Source: CBDCUW01 sp965222745 | Lineage (GTDB): Bacteria; Planctomycetota; Planctomycetia; Pirellulales; Pirellulaceae | Reading direction: 5' to 3' | Assembly (NCBI GenBank): GCA_965222745.1 | Contig: CBDCUW010000003.1 | Coordinates: forward strand, 682,001-746,000 | Length of the DNA: 64,000 nucleotides | Shown here: piece after piece, positions 1 to 7,421 of the stretch | How positions within the stretch are numbered: the first letter of the stretch is position 1 | Layout of the letters: each line of letters starts with the position of its first letter | Notes under the pieces: model-generated | Told to the model about the DNA's origin: nothing | What the model saw: the letters and a program-made list of their open reading frames with translations, nothing else | The model's database searches: none | Position numbers and translations under genes: made by a program

Positions 1-172
1 CGATGATTTAGGAATCAACGTCGTCGAGAACAAGATGCACGTTCACGACTTCCAAGCGACGCTGCTGCACCTGATGGGAATCAACCACGAAAAGCTGACC
101 TACAAATTCCAAGGCCGGCAATTTCGATTGACCGACGTTCACGGTCATGTTGTCAACGATATCGTGGCATGA
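1..172 (+). CDS. DUF1501 family protein, C-terminal end only
   Basis: The window opens inside a coding frame that starts at base 2 and stops with TGA at 170-172, giving 56 residues. The visible piece (VHDFQATLLHLMGINHEKL, then FQGRQFRLTDVHG and a final VVNDIVA) is the usual end of planctomycete DUF1501 proteins, which are exported alkaline-phosphatase-fold proteins of unknown substrate that normally pair with DUF1549/DUF1553 genes. The partner, if present, lies outside the window. The 5' part is missing only because of the window edge. Confidence 0.85.
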   Translation, partial: DDLGINVVENKMHVHDFQATLLHLMGINHEKLTYKFQGRQFRLTDVHGHVVNDIVA

Positions 173-193
173 ACCCTCCATCGCATTGACACG

Positions 194-634
194 TTGAGTG
201 ACAAGTTAAATCCGTACCAATCACCGGCAGCGCACGATGATCACCAATCGTGGTGGGCGAAACTGCGCAGTCTGTTTCGTACGACGCCGGTTACTTCCGC
301 CTTTTCTAGCGGCAGCGCCGTCATCTGCGATGGCATCTCCTTTTTTGTTGACCCACAGAATCCCGCGGTTGCCTACGCGGCGTCGCCGTCGGCGGAATAC
401 AGTGAACGTCGCATGAACCTGATCATTTCCGAAGTGGTTCGGGTTCTGCCTTTTTTTCTCGCCGATTACCCTGAATTGCACACTTGCTTGCGGGGCCGAA
501 AGTTGGCCGTGCGGATGATCGACAAGTATACCGATGACCAATCGACGTTCCGTCACGAAGTACTGCTGAATTGGGATATCTTGGATGCTCTGCTGGCCGA
601 TGCACTCGACGCTGATTCGGACGAGCATGTGTAA
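194..634 (+). CDS. hypothetical protein with NPYQSP N-terminus
   Basis: A 146-residue protein whose only in-frame start near the N-terminus is TTG at 194. The sequence begins MSDKLNPYQSPAAH; the NPYQSP tag is common at the start of short planctomycete membrane or cytoplasmic proteins. I see no signal peptide or convincing membrane span, and the end is acidic (DALDADSDEHV). It sits 21 bases after the DUF1501 stop and 133 bases before the PmoA-like gene. I do not recognise a family. Coding is supported by its full use of the interval between two real genes and by the N-terminal tag; the longer minus-strand reading here is a shadow. Confidence 0.55.
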   Translation: MSDKLNPYQSPAAHDDHQSWWAKLRSLFRTTPVTSAFSSGSAVICDGISFFVDPQNPAVAYAASPSAEYSERRMNLIISEVVRVLPFFLADYPELHTCLRGRKLAVRMIDKYTDDQSTFRHEVLLNWDILDALLADALDADSDEHV

Positions 635-727
635 CCAAATGACATTCCATTTGCGTGGGTGGAAGACCATTGGTGTTCCTTCCTGCCGCGCACAACGCGA
701 CCACCGACTATAATCGTCGGCCAGCAT

Positions 728-756
728 CCTTCCCCCCCCCTCCCTCCCTTTCCCTC
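728..756 (+). other. polypyrimidine tract upstream of PmoA-like gene
   Basis: A run made almost only of C and T lies just before the ATG at 768, including a run of nine C. It replaces any recognisable Shine-Dalgarno sequence. Two longer C/T tracts occur elsewhere in the window (about 48751-48845 and 62940-63010). Confidence 0.5.
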
Positions 757-767
757 GAAGCAACGAC

Positions 768-1736
768 ATGTCTGTTAGCAAAGCACTCTCTTGCCCGCTC
801 GCTTTCCTGGTCCTGAGTGTTGTCGCGCCTGCCGCTTTTTCGGCCGATGTGGTCATCACTGAAAGTGACGGTAAAGCGGTGGTCACGATCGGCGGTGAAC
901 TGTTTACCGAGTACGTTTTTTCGGGTCATGCCAAACCGATTCTCTACCCAATCATCGGTCCGCATGGCATCGAAATGACTCGGCACTACCCGATGAAGGA
1001 AGGCGTCGACAACGAAGCGAGCGATCACCCACACCACAAGTCGCTGTGGTACACCCACGATGATGTCAACGGCGTGCAGTTTTGGATGGAGTATCCGGGT
1101 AGATCGTCAAAGCAACCCGGTAAGATCCGTCAAAAGGAAATGAAGATCGACGGTGCTTCGATTGTCACGGAAAACCAGTGGACGGCGCCCGACGGCAAAG
1201 TGGTTTGCCGCGACTCGCGAACCATCACCTTTGGTGCAAGTGACGTGGGGCGGTTTATCGATTTCACCATCACGCTGAAGGCTGCCGACGGGGAAGTTGT
1301 TTTTGGCGACACCAAGGAAGGTTCGATGGGAATTCGCACCCATCCCATGTTGCGGTTGCAAGCCGACGAAAAACGAGGCAACCACACCGCCAAGGGCAAG
1401 TCGATCAACAGTGAGGGAGTCGAAGGGAAAGAGATGTGGGGAAAACGAGCCAAGTGGGTCGACTACTGGGCTCCGATCGATGAGCACACGGTCGGCATCG
1501 CCATCTTTGACCATCCGTCCAACCCTCGTCATCCCACCTGGTGGCACGCGAGGCACTATGGATTGATTGCCGCCAATCCGTTTGGCATTCACGATTTTGA
1601 AAAGAAGCCCGCTGGTACTGGCGACATGAAGATCGCAGCGGGTGAATCTGTGACATTTCGCTATCGGTTCTTGTTCCACCAAGGTGACAATCAACAAGCC
1701 GACATCGCTGGGCAATACAAGTTGTTTTCGGAGTGA
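768..1736 (+). CDS. secreted PmoA-family protein (DUF6807)
   Basis: This 322-residue protein starts with a clear signal peptide (residues 1-25, ending VAPAAFSA). The middle carries the DUF6807/PmoA signature: a histidine-rich stretch HPHHKSLWYTHDDVNG followed by FWMEYPG, and later VGIAIFDHPSNPRHPTWWHAR and GLIAANPFG. The family is widespread in planctomycetes and Bacteroidetes, is usually linked to carbohydrate degradation, and has no firmly assigned reaction. The protein should be periplasmic or exported. It appears monocistronic, ending before the intergenic inverted repeat at 1796-1931. Confidence 0.85.
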   Translation: MSVSKALSCPLAFLVLSVVAPAAFSADVVITESDGKAVVTIGGELFTEYVFSGHAKPILYPIIGPHGIEMTRHYPMKEGVDNEASDHPHHKSLWYTHDDVNGVQFWMEYPGRSSKQPGKIRQKEMKIDGASIVTENQWTAPDGKVVCRDSRTITFGASDVGRFIDFTITLKAADGEVVFGDTKEGSMGIRTHPMLRLQADEKRGNHTAKGKSINSEGVEGKEMWGKRAKWVDYWAPIDEHTVGIAIFDHPSNPRHPTWWHARHYGLIAANPFGIHDFEKKPAGTGDMKIAAGESVTFRYRFLFHQGDNQQADIAGQYKLFSE

Positions 1737-1795
1737 GTGCATAGTGCACTGATTTCATTGCCACGAAAAACGCGAAAAGGCACAAGAAGAAGAAA

Positions 1796-1931
1796 GGTGA
1801 CCACGAATAGCACTAATCACACGAATAAGAAAGAATACGCCAGGAAAATGCTCAGCTCAATCGCTTGGCGAAATCACTTTGTTCTGAATCCATCTTTCTT
1901 CATTCGTGCTATTCGCGTGATTTGTGGTCAA
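1796..1931. repeat. imperfect inverted repeat of CACGAATAGCAC type
   Basis: Left arm 1796-1833 (GGTGACCACGAATAGCAC, then CACACGAATAAGAAAG) pairs with right arm 1893-1931, whose complement reads GTTGACCACAAATCACGCG then AATAGCACGAATGAAGAAAG. The arms are about 38 bases each and enclose about 60 bases. An A-rich lead-in at 1760-1795 (CCACGAAAAACGCGAAAAGG) has the same texture. No gene is supported between 1737 and 2004. Confidence 0.7.
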
Positions 1932-2004
1932 CCCCAGCGCACTTGCATCCGTGTTGATCTTTGTCCCGTGGCTACGCCGCGCTGTGAGTGATTTTGGAAA
2001 AAAG

Positions 2005-3636
2005 TCAATCTTTGGCGCCGCCGAGGGTGACGGAGATTTTGTATTTGGTCTGCAGGTGAGCGTGGGCGCGGCTGGCGTGGTGGTCTTTGGGGAATAGCTT
2101 GCAAACTTTCTTGAAGGCGGCGATCGCTTTTTCCTTTTGATTGGCTTCTTCCTCGGTGTATCCGATTTGCAGCATCGCCCAGGGTGCCGACGCGTTGTGC
2201 CCGCCGGCGATCTGCTGGTACAGGATCACCGCTTCGGAATGTTGTTTCAAACGACGATGACAGCTGGCCATCTCGCGATAGTTGTCGGGGAAACGATTGC
2301 TTTGCCGAAAAAACCCAATCGCCTGCTTCCACTTCGAAGCGTCTCGATTGGCGGTTGCCGTTTCCCAGAGCCAACGATCGGCGTTGTTGATGTCCTGCTT
2401 CATCAATTCGCTGTAAATCGCAATCGCTTCGTCGTACTTGCCGAACTCGCGGTAGGTCCAGGCGCTTTCACCCTGCCAGCGAAACTTATTTTCGGCATCG
2501 GCGGCGACCAGTTGAGCGTAGGTTTCGATCGCTGGCGATAGCCTTCGTTGCTGCCGATAGCTGGTTGCAATTTGGGACAGCCCGGCGACCTTGTCTGCGA
2601 ATCGTTGGTATGCCGATCTTGCCTTTTCATACTCGTCGTTCGACTTGTACCAGTCGGCCATTTGTCCCAGCAATTCATCGTCGCTACCAAATCGTTTGGC
2701 GATTTCCGAGAACATGCTTTCGACCTGCTGATCGCGCCGGGCCGTCCGCTGTACACCGACGATCAGGTAGCAAAGCTGCTTAGCGGTCTGTTTGCCGGTC
2801 TCCGCGCTGATATCTTCCGGTTCTTGTTGGCGAAGATAGTCGACCAGCCTGTCGGCCAATTGAATCCCCTCGGCTTCGGTGTCACTGCTGCCGACCAGCC
2901 GAGCAAGAATGGGCCCCGAACGCTGGACAACCTCGCGATGCAGACGGTCGTTTTGGTAGTTGGTCGCAAGTGATTTGGTCGCCTCGTCGAACCCGCCGCT
3001 GGCAAACAAGTGGGCAGCCAGTTGGTTGGCTGCGTTTTCGCATTGCCTGGCGGTGCGTTTATTCCGCGTGGCGTCAAAGGTGAGTCGCCGCCAGATTTCC
3101 ACCTTTGCCTTGTCATCTTTTTCAATCGCTGCGATTTCGGCCAGGGCGACCATCGCGTGGAGACCGGCGAGGTGTTTTGCGTGGTCATCGACCACTTCCT
3201 GCAGCGCCGATTTTGCCTTCGTGTTTTGACCGATATCTCGGAGCGTTTTGCCGACGTAGTAAGCGGCGGCGACTGCATCTTCCGAATCGGGCCAATAGTC
3301 GATGACCGAGCGGAAACCATCGTTGATGGCGGTATTCTGATGCCGCAATTCCACCTGGCAAAGACTCCACTTCAGCAGTGCGTGCGGTGCTGCATCGCTG
3401 CGCTCGTAGAGGGTCAGGTACTTGTCGTATTCATCGGCGGCCACCGACCAATTCCGCTCGCGGAAGTATTTTTCGGCAACCTTCATCTGATGCCGCTCGA
3501 CCTCGCGCATTTTCCCCCATCGCTCCAACGACATTTCGTGAAGCGCATGCGACTGCGCCGCAGCCGGTTCGGCCGCCACCAGTGACGTTAGCAGTAGCGC
3601 GAAAAGGATCAATCGCGTTTTCGTGCTTCCAACCAT
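2005..3636 (-). CDS. secreted TPR protein, last gene of the Exb cluster
   Basis: The chosen ATG at 3636 gives 543 residues beginning MVGSTKTRLILFALLLTSLV, a signal peptide ending near AEPAAA. A longer in-frame reading to 3735 has no signal peptide and runs deeper into the neighbour, so I reject it. The rest is helical repeat sequence: tandem tetratricopeptide-like units such as KYFRERNWSVAADEYDKYL, FGKYDEAIAIYSELMKQD and QKEKAIAAFKKVCKLFPKD. It overlaps the end of the DUF4159 gene by 28 bases, so translation is probably coupled. It is likely a periplasmic scaffold. No catalytic motif is visible. Confidence 0.85.
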   Translation of the reverse strand: MVGSTKTRLILFALLLTSLVAAEPAAAQSHALHEMSLERWGKMREVERHQMKVAEKYFRERNWSVAADEYDKYLTLYERSDAAPHALLKWSLCQVELRHQNTAINDGFRSVIDYWPDSEDAVAAAYYVGKTLRDIGQNTKAKSALQEVVDDHAKHLAGLHAMVALAEIAAIEKDDKAKVEIWRRLTFDATRNKRTARQCENAANQLAAHLFASGGFDEATKSLATNYQNDRLHREVVQRSGPILARLVGSSDTEAEGIQLADRLVDYLRQQEPEDISAETGKQTAKQLCYLIVGVQRTARRDQQVESMFSEIAKRFGSDDELLGQMADWYKSNDEYEKARSAYQRFADKVAGLSQIATSYRQQRRLSPAIETYAQLVAADAENKFRWQGESAWTYREFGKYDEAIAIYSELMKQDINNADRWLWETATANRDASKWKQAIGFFRQSNRFPDNYREMASCHRRLKQHSEAVILYQQIAGGHNASAPWAMLQIGYTEEEANQKEKAIAAFKKVCKLFPKDHHASRAHAHLQTKYKISVTLGGAKD

Positions 3637-5120
3637 CGGGAGTACTCCGAATGAGCGTAGAAAATGACGTTCGTTCCGATTCGATAACACGATTCCCAAA
3701 TTTCCGCATTGACACCCGCATGTCCGTCGGCCCAAGCGTCACCGATATCACCTGGATGATAGTAGGCGATCCAACGTCCGTCTTTGTACCAACCGAGTGC
3801 TTCTTTGCCGCCGTGGGGCGCTACATACGGCAAGTAGGGAATTTGGTAGGGAACTCGATGAATCACATCATCCAGCGGGATCGGTACCGGCTGCACGTCG
3901 GGAAGAACACGGTTCATCATCGCCACAAACTGATTGTGAAAATGACGGCTGCCGCCGTTGTCGCCAAACAACATGCCATGTTTGTCGATCAAATATTCGC
4001 GCAGGGTTTTGATTTCGGAATTCGAGAGAGAAATGTTTTGTTGTCCGGTCATGTAGACCATCGGCGGGCTTTTTTCAGTCGGAAAGTTTCTCAGCTGCCC
4101 GATCGTTCGTGACTCCGTTCGCTCGGCCACTTTGTGTTGAGTTCGAATGCCATATTCCAACAGCATGTTCAGATCACCGCCGACACCGAAGTCCTGATCC
4201 CAATCGCCTCCGGAATACTCCAGGCGAATGAAACGGACTTTGCCGCGAAACGTTCCTTCGCTGAATCCGGCACCTTTCCCTTCGCCGTAGCCGACCGTGT
4301 AAGCGTGTTTGGTGATCTCGGTCAATTTCAACTGCACTTCGTCAATCGGCGGCACTTCGAAGATCACGGCGCTCAGCGGATTGACAACGTACTTCTTGCG
4401 AATGACCTTCTTGATTTTGACCACCTGGGCAAGCTGCTTCTGCTCGCCGCCGCCGCCGGGCATTTCGTAGATTTCTCGGCAGCCGCTCAGTTGTGCCAGC
4501 AGCAAACCACACATCACAAAGACGAAGCTGTAAGTGATCAGCGCCGCCAGTGACTGATCCAACTTGGGGCTGCGGTTGCCGTGGCTCCAAACGCTGGGGT
4601 CGTTAGGCCGGCGAAAAAATCTGACCCAGCGCCCCAGTCGCAACGGCCACCAACGCACTCCGTAGAACCAGGCTCGTAGGTCCAGGGGATTCCAGGTCGG
4701 GTCGTCGTGCGGATCCTGCTGGTGAACACCGCGGTAGTGATTCGACGCGTTTTCCACTCCCCAGACCACCCAAACCAGGCCGATACCGAACAACGTGATC
4801 GTTCCCAGCCTGGCCACCGAGGCTCGTGCAGCGTCGAAGTACATCCAATCCAACAGCACCATCGACAGGTGCCACCACAACACGTAAACCACGGTGGCGA
4901 CGATCCATTTTTGGTGAACCACCCAGTCCTTTCCGCGACCACTGCGGCCCATCCAGTGGATGCCAAGCGGAATCGAAAGAGCGCAAAAGCTGACCTGCAA
5001 CCAGAGCGGTAGCCACTGCGTGGTCCGAAGCTCCAGCAACAAAACCACCCACAGGATCAGGTAGCCGGTCGTCCACTGAACCGACCGGCTAAGTCGGGCA
5101 AAGCGTTTGACGACGTTCAC
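3609..5120 (-). CDS. membrane protein with DUF4159 domain
   Basis: 503 residues. The N-terminal half holds several hydrophobic helices (about residues 17-33, 38-55, 72-92, 102-120 and 190-212), followed by a soluble C-terminal half that fits DUF4159: KVRFIRLEYSGGDWDQDFG, then PPMVYMTGQQNISLSNSEI, EYLIDKHGMLFGDN and a tail with HPGDIGDAWADG. DUF4159 proteins have a glutamine-amidotransferase-like fold and often occur with MoxR/Bat or ExbBD-type membrane complexes; no reaction is established. The gene overlaps its upstream neighbour by 4 bases (ATGA) and its downstream neighbour by 28 bases, placing it inside the co-translated block. Confidence 0.85.
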   Translation of the reverse strand: MNVVKRFARLSRSVQWTTGYLILWVVLLLELRTTQWLPLWLQVSFCALSIPLGIHWMGRSGRGKDWVVHQKWIVATVVYVLWWHLSMVLLDWMYFDAARASVARLGTITLFGIGLVWVVWGVENASNHYRGVHQQDPHDDPTWNPLDLRAWFYGVRWWPLRLGRWVRFFRRPNDPSVWSHGNRSPKLDQSLAALITYSFVFVMCGLLLAQLSGCREIYEMPGGGGEQKQLAQVVKIKKVIRKKYVVNPLSAVIFEVPPIDEVQLKLTEITKHAYTVGYGEGKGAGFSEGTFRGKVRFIRLEYSGGDWDQDFGVGGDLNMLLEYGIRTQHKVAERTESRTIGQLRNFPTEKSPPMVYMTGQQNISLSNSEIKTLREYLIDKHGMLFGDNGGSRHFHNQFVAMMNRVLPDVQPVPIPLDDVIHRVPYQIPYLPYVAPHGGKEALGWYKDGRWIAYYHPGDIGDAWADGHAGVNAEIWESCYRIGTNVIFYAHSEYSRWLEARKRD

Positions 5121-5542
5121 TCCAGTCCGTCCAAAATTTTATCCAGGCGATTTTCCAATGATTCGGGTTCGGATTGCGGATCCTTCGCCTCACCAATGCC
5201 CATCGCTTCGATTGCCGATTCGGGATCGCCGCCCTCGAATGGTTCTTCCGTGGTTGAATCGTCGGCTGCGGAAGCTGGCAAATCGTCGTCGGCGACCGGT
5301 TGAGGTTCGGCCTGAGTCGGCGCGGCGGTTGCTACCGGTTGCTCCACCGGGCGCGGCCGGCCGCCGAGCAGAAATACCAAGACGGTCGAACCGATCACCA
5401 ATCCAATTCCGGCAACCGCCGCGGTGACGGTGCTTCCTACCAGGCTGCTGGAGGCGGCTTCCCCCATCACTTCCTGCGGACTGCGAGGGCGAAGGTCGTG
5501 AACCAGCGAGCGGAGATCGTCGGCGGATTGGGGATCGTTCAT
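5117..5542 (-). CDS. single-span membrane protein, acidic tail
   Basis: 141 residues with one hydrophobic segment (about 38-60, AAVAGIGLVIGSTVLVFLLGG) followed by a Pro/Ala/Asp/Glu-rich segment and a short helical end (ESLENRLDKILDGLE). No family recognised. It overlaps ExbD upstream by 4 bases and the DUF4159 gene downstream by 4 bases, so it is made together with them. The layout, a small N-terminal cytoplasmic part, one span and a flexible low-complexity region, suits an accessory or linker subunit of the Exb complex; that role is inference. Confidence 0.75.
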   Translation of the reverse strand: MNDPQSADDLRSLVHDLRPRSPQEVMGEAASSSLVGSTVTAAVAGIGLVIGSTVLVFLLGGRPRPVEQPVATAAPTQAEPQPVADDDLPASAADDSTTEEPFEGGDPESAIEAMGIGEAKDPQSEPESLENRLDKILDGLE

Positions 5543-5949
5543 TGTTTGACCTGCTCCTCTTCCAATACATGCATGATCGTGCCGCCAGCCTCGGCGACCG
5601 CTTCGATGATCGGTTCAAAATGGTTGGCCGTGGCATCGCGATGAATTTTTAACAACACTTTGCGATCTTCTCCGCGGGCGTCGCCAAGAATTTGCTCGAT
5701 CTGCGGAGTCACCTGAGTGATCCCGACTTGTTGGCCATTGATGAAGTAGCGATTTTCGGCATCGATCACCACACTTGCTTTGGCCACGCCGGCGCTGGTC
5801 ACATCGATCGCCTTGGCGGGGTCCCAACGCACATGGCTGTCGTCGGTCGCCCGGGCCAAGATCACGAAAAAAATCAGCAGGTTGAACGCGATGTCTCCCA
5901 TCGCCATGCTGGGGACACGTGCGGCTAGCGGTTTGCGGGAGATCTTCAT
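5539..5949 (-). CDS. ExbD/TolR-type biopolymer transport protein (first copy)
   Basis: 136 residues with the ExbD/TolR plan: short basic cytoplasmic N-terminus, one membrane span (AFNLLIFFVILAR) led by the conserved Asp (D19 in MGDIAFNLL) that carries protons in this family, and a periplasmic domain ending with a beta-alpha fold (VLLKIHRDATANHFEPII). It partners ExbB to convert proton-motive force into motion of an envelope component. It begins 9 bases after the second ExbD and overlaps the next gene by 4 bases. Confidence 0.9.
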   Translation of the reverse strand: MKISRKPLAARVPSMAMGDIAFNLLIFFVILARATDDSHVRWDPAKAIDVTSAGVAKASVVIDAENRYFINGQQVGITQVTPQIEQILGDARGEDRKVLLKIHRDATANHFEPIIEAVAEAGGTIMHVLEEEQVKQ

Positions 5950-5958
5950 GGCAGACTG

Positions 5959-6390
5959 CTATTGCACCTGGATCGTTTGTTCTTCTTCTCGTTGGATGGT
6001 CACGTGTCCGCCGGCGTCTTCGATCACGGCGGTCACCGTGATCCAATGATGGTAAGGAGTGTCGGTCTTGCTTTTGACGATCACCACCCGCTGTTCGGCA
6101 CGCGTTTTTCCTTTCAACAGGCCGGTCAACCGGCCTGGTAGCTCGGACGTGCGGACCGTGTCGCCGTTGACGGATACTGCGGCAAGGTTTCCGGTCAGTG
6201 CCACTTCGATATTCTCCAGCTCCTGTTTTTGCTGCTGGTTTTCTTCGCTGCGAGGAATCTCCTGCGAGCGGCCTCGATCGGGTTGGATCGAGGCGCACAC
6301 TAGAAAAAACACGATCAGGTTGAAAGCGATGTCACCTGTTGCACTGCTGGGCGGTTCGACCAGAAGTTTTGTGGTTCGACGCGGTTTCAA
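5959..6390 (-). CDS. ExbD/TolR-type biopolymer transport protein (second copy)
   Basis: 143 residues, same plan as its neighbour: basic start MKPRRTTKLLVEPPSS, Asp at residue 20 in TGDIAFNLIVFF, one span, then a periplasmic domain with VVIVKSKTDTPYHHWITV. The two ExbD proteins are clearly related but differ through most of the periplasmic part, which suggests a heteromeric ExbD pair rather than a recent duplication. It overlaps exbB by 4 bases (ATGA type). Confidence 0.9.
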   Translation of the reverse strand: MKPRRTTKLLVEPPSSATGDIAFNLIVFFLVCASIQPDRGRSQEIPRSEENQQQKQELENIEVALTGNLAAVSVNGDTVRTSELPGRLTGLLKGKTRAEQRVVIVKSKTDTPYHHWITVTAVIEDAGGHVTIQREEEQTIQVQ

Positions 6391-7421
6391 TTCGATTCGC
6401 CTCCGCCGCTGCGGTGATCTGCTGCCGCAATCGCCGTTTGCAACGTGACCGCTTCGATCATCTCCGTTGCCGACTCCTCGACATCCAGAACGAACCGGTT
6501 GATCACACCGGTGAAATAGTTGAAGGCGACGAACGCGGGGATGCCGATGATCAATCCGAAGCAGGTGGTCATCAGCGAAACCTTGATGCCCTCGGCAGCC
6601 GCTTCGACGATGTTGGTTTCGCCCATTTTGAGCACGATGTCGTCAAACGCGACGATCATTCCCTGAACCGTGCCCAGAAATCCCAACATCGGGGCAGCGC
6701 TGGAGATGGTCGCCAGAATCGGCAAATGACGTTCCAGTGCAGCGACGATATGCACGCTGTAGTCATCCATCGCCTTGACCACTTGTTCTTCCATCTTGGC
6801 CGGCTGGTAACCGAGTTTTTGCAGCACCAGGTACTTGCGCAGCCCGGTTGCCAGGATCGCCGGCACCGGACCTTGTTGTCCGTTACATAACTCAAACGCC
6901 TCGCGAACCTGATCTCGATCGAGCATCTGACGTACTTGATTGCGAAGCTGGTTCGAATCGGTCGACAGCATGTTCAGGCTACGGTAACGTTCGATGATGA
7001 CACCGGCGCCGATGATTCCCATCAACAGAATCGGCCACATGAAGATGCCACCCTGAATCATGTATCCCAGCGGGGGCGTGTGAAAAAAATCTTTGATCGA
7101 AGCGACGATCCCCGAATCGTCGGTCGTTTCGTCGGCACGGGAGTCTTGGTCGCCCGCTGAATCTTGCAATTGCTGCGACGCGGCTGGCTGCTGCTCGTCC
7201 TCCGCGGCGGCGGATGTTTCTTCAGTGGTTTGAGCTGGCGCTGTTGATTCCGATGGCTGTTGCGCCGCGCAGGCAGACGTGATGCTGAAGGCGATCAACA
7301 ACATCACGAAAGTTCGCAGTCCACCGTCGGCCAGCTTGTCCCCAAGCCGGTTAAGACAGGATCGCCGACTTGGGACAAGCCGGCCTACGGCGAAATGGGA
7401 AGAGACCCTCTTATTCATCAT
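6387..7421 (-). CDS. ExbB/TolQ/MotA-type proton channel with N-terminal extension
   Basis: From ATG at 7421 the protein has 344 residues. The C-terminal two thirds is ExbB-like: a first span in GGIFMWPILLMGIIGAG, a cytoplasmic loop, a second span around APMLGFLGTVQGMIVAF and a third at FGLIIGIPAFVAFNYF. In front lies a second hydrophobic segment (TFVMLLIAFSITSACAAQ), which looks like a signal peptide, and then a Gln/Glu/Ala-rich stretch. The first ~40 codons include a palindromic repeat read in frame as VGRLVPSRR. A shorter start at the Met within TFVMLLIAFS is possible. The start overlaps the 2586-aa gene by 11 bases. Confidence 0.88.
   Translation of the reverse strand: MMNKRVSSHFAVGRLVPSRRSCLNRLGDKLADGGLRTFVMLLIAFSITSACAAQQPSESTAPAQTTEETSAAAEDEQQPAASQQLQDSAGDQDSRADETTDDSGIVASIKDFFHTPPLGYMIQGGIFMWPILLMGIIGAGVIIERYRSLNMLSTDSNQLRNQVRQMLDRDQVREAFELCNGQQGPVPAILATGLRKYLVLQKLGYQPAKMEEQVVKAMDDYSVHIVAALERHLPILATISSAAPMLGFLGTVQGMIVAFDDIVLKMGETNIVEAAAEGIKVSLMTTCFGLIIGIPAFVAFNYFTGVINRFVLDVEESATEMIEAVTLQTAIAAADHRSGGGESN
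7328..7388 (-). repeat. GTAGGCC palindromic repeat pair inside 5' end of exbB
   Basis: On the minus strand GTAGGCCGGCTTGTCCC...GGCG is followed by a second, degraded copy in opposite orientation (7328-7352). The copies lie between the exbB start codon and the codons for the hydrophobic N-terminal segment, and read through in frame. Confidence 0.75.

Noticed and set aside
221..886. Long minus-strand reading frame over the first small genes
   Set aside because: It is rich in Arg and low-complexity, has no domain, and lies opposite a frame with the NPYQSP tag and a signal-peptide protein. It is a shadow.
1737..1991. 84-residue plus-strand frame after the PmoA-like gene
   Set aside because: It is simply the translation of the inverted repeat at 1796-1931.
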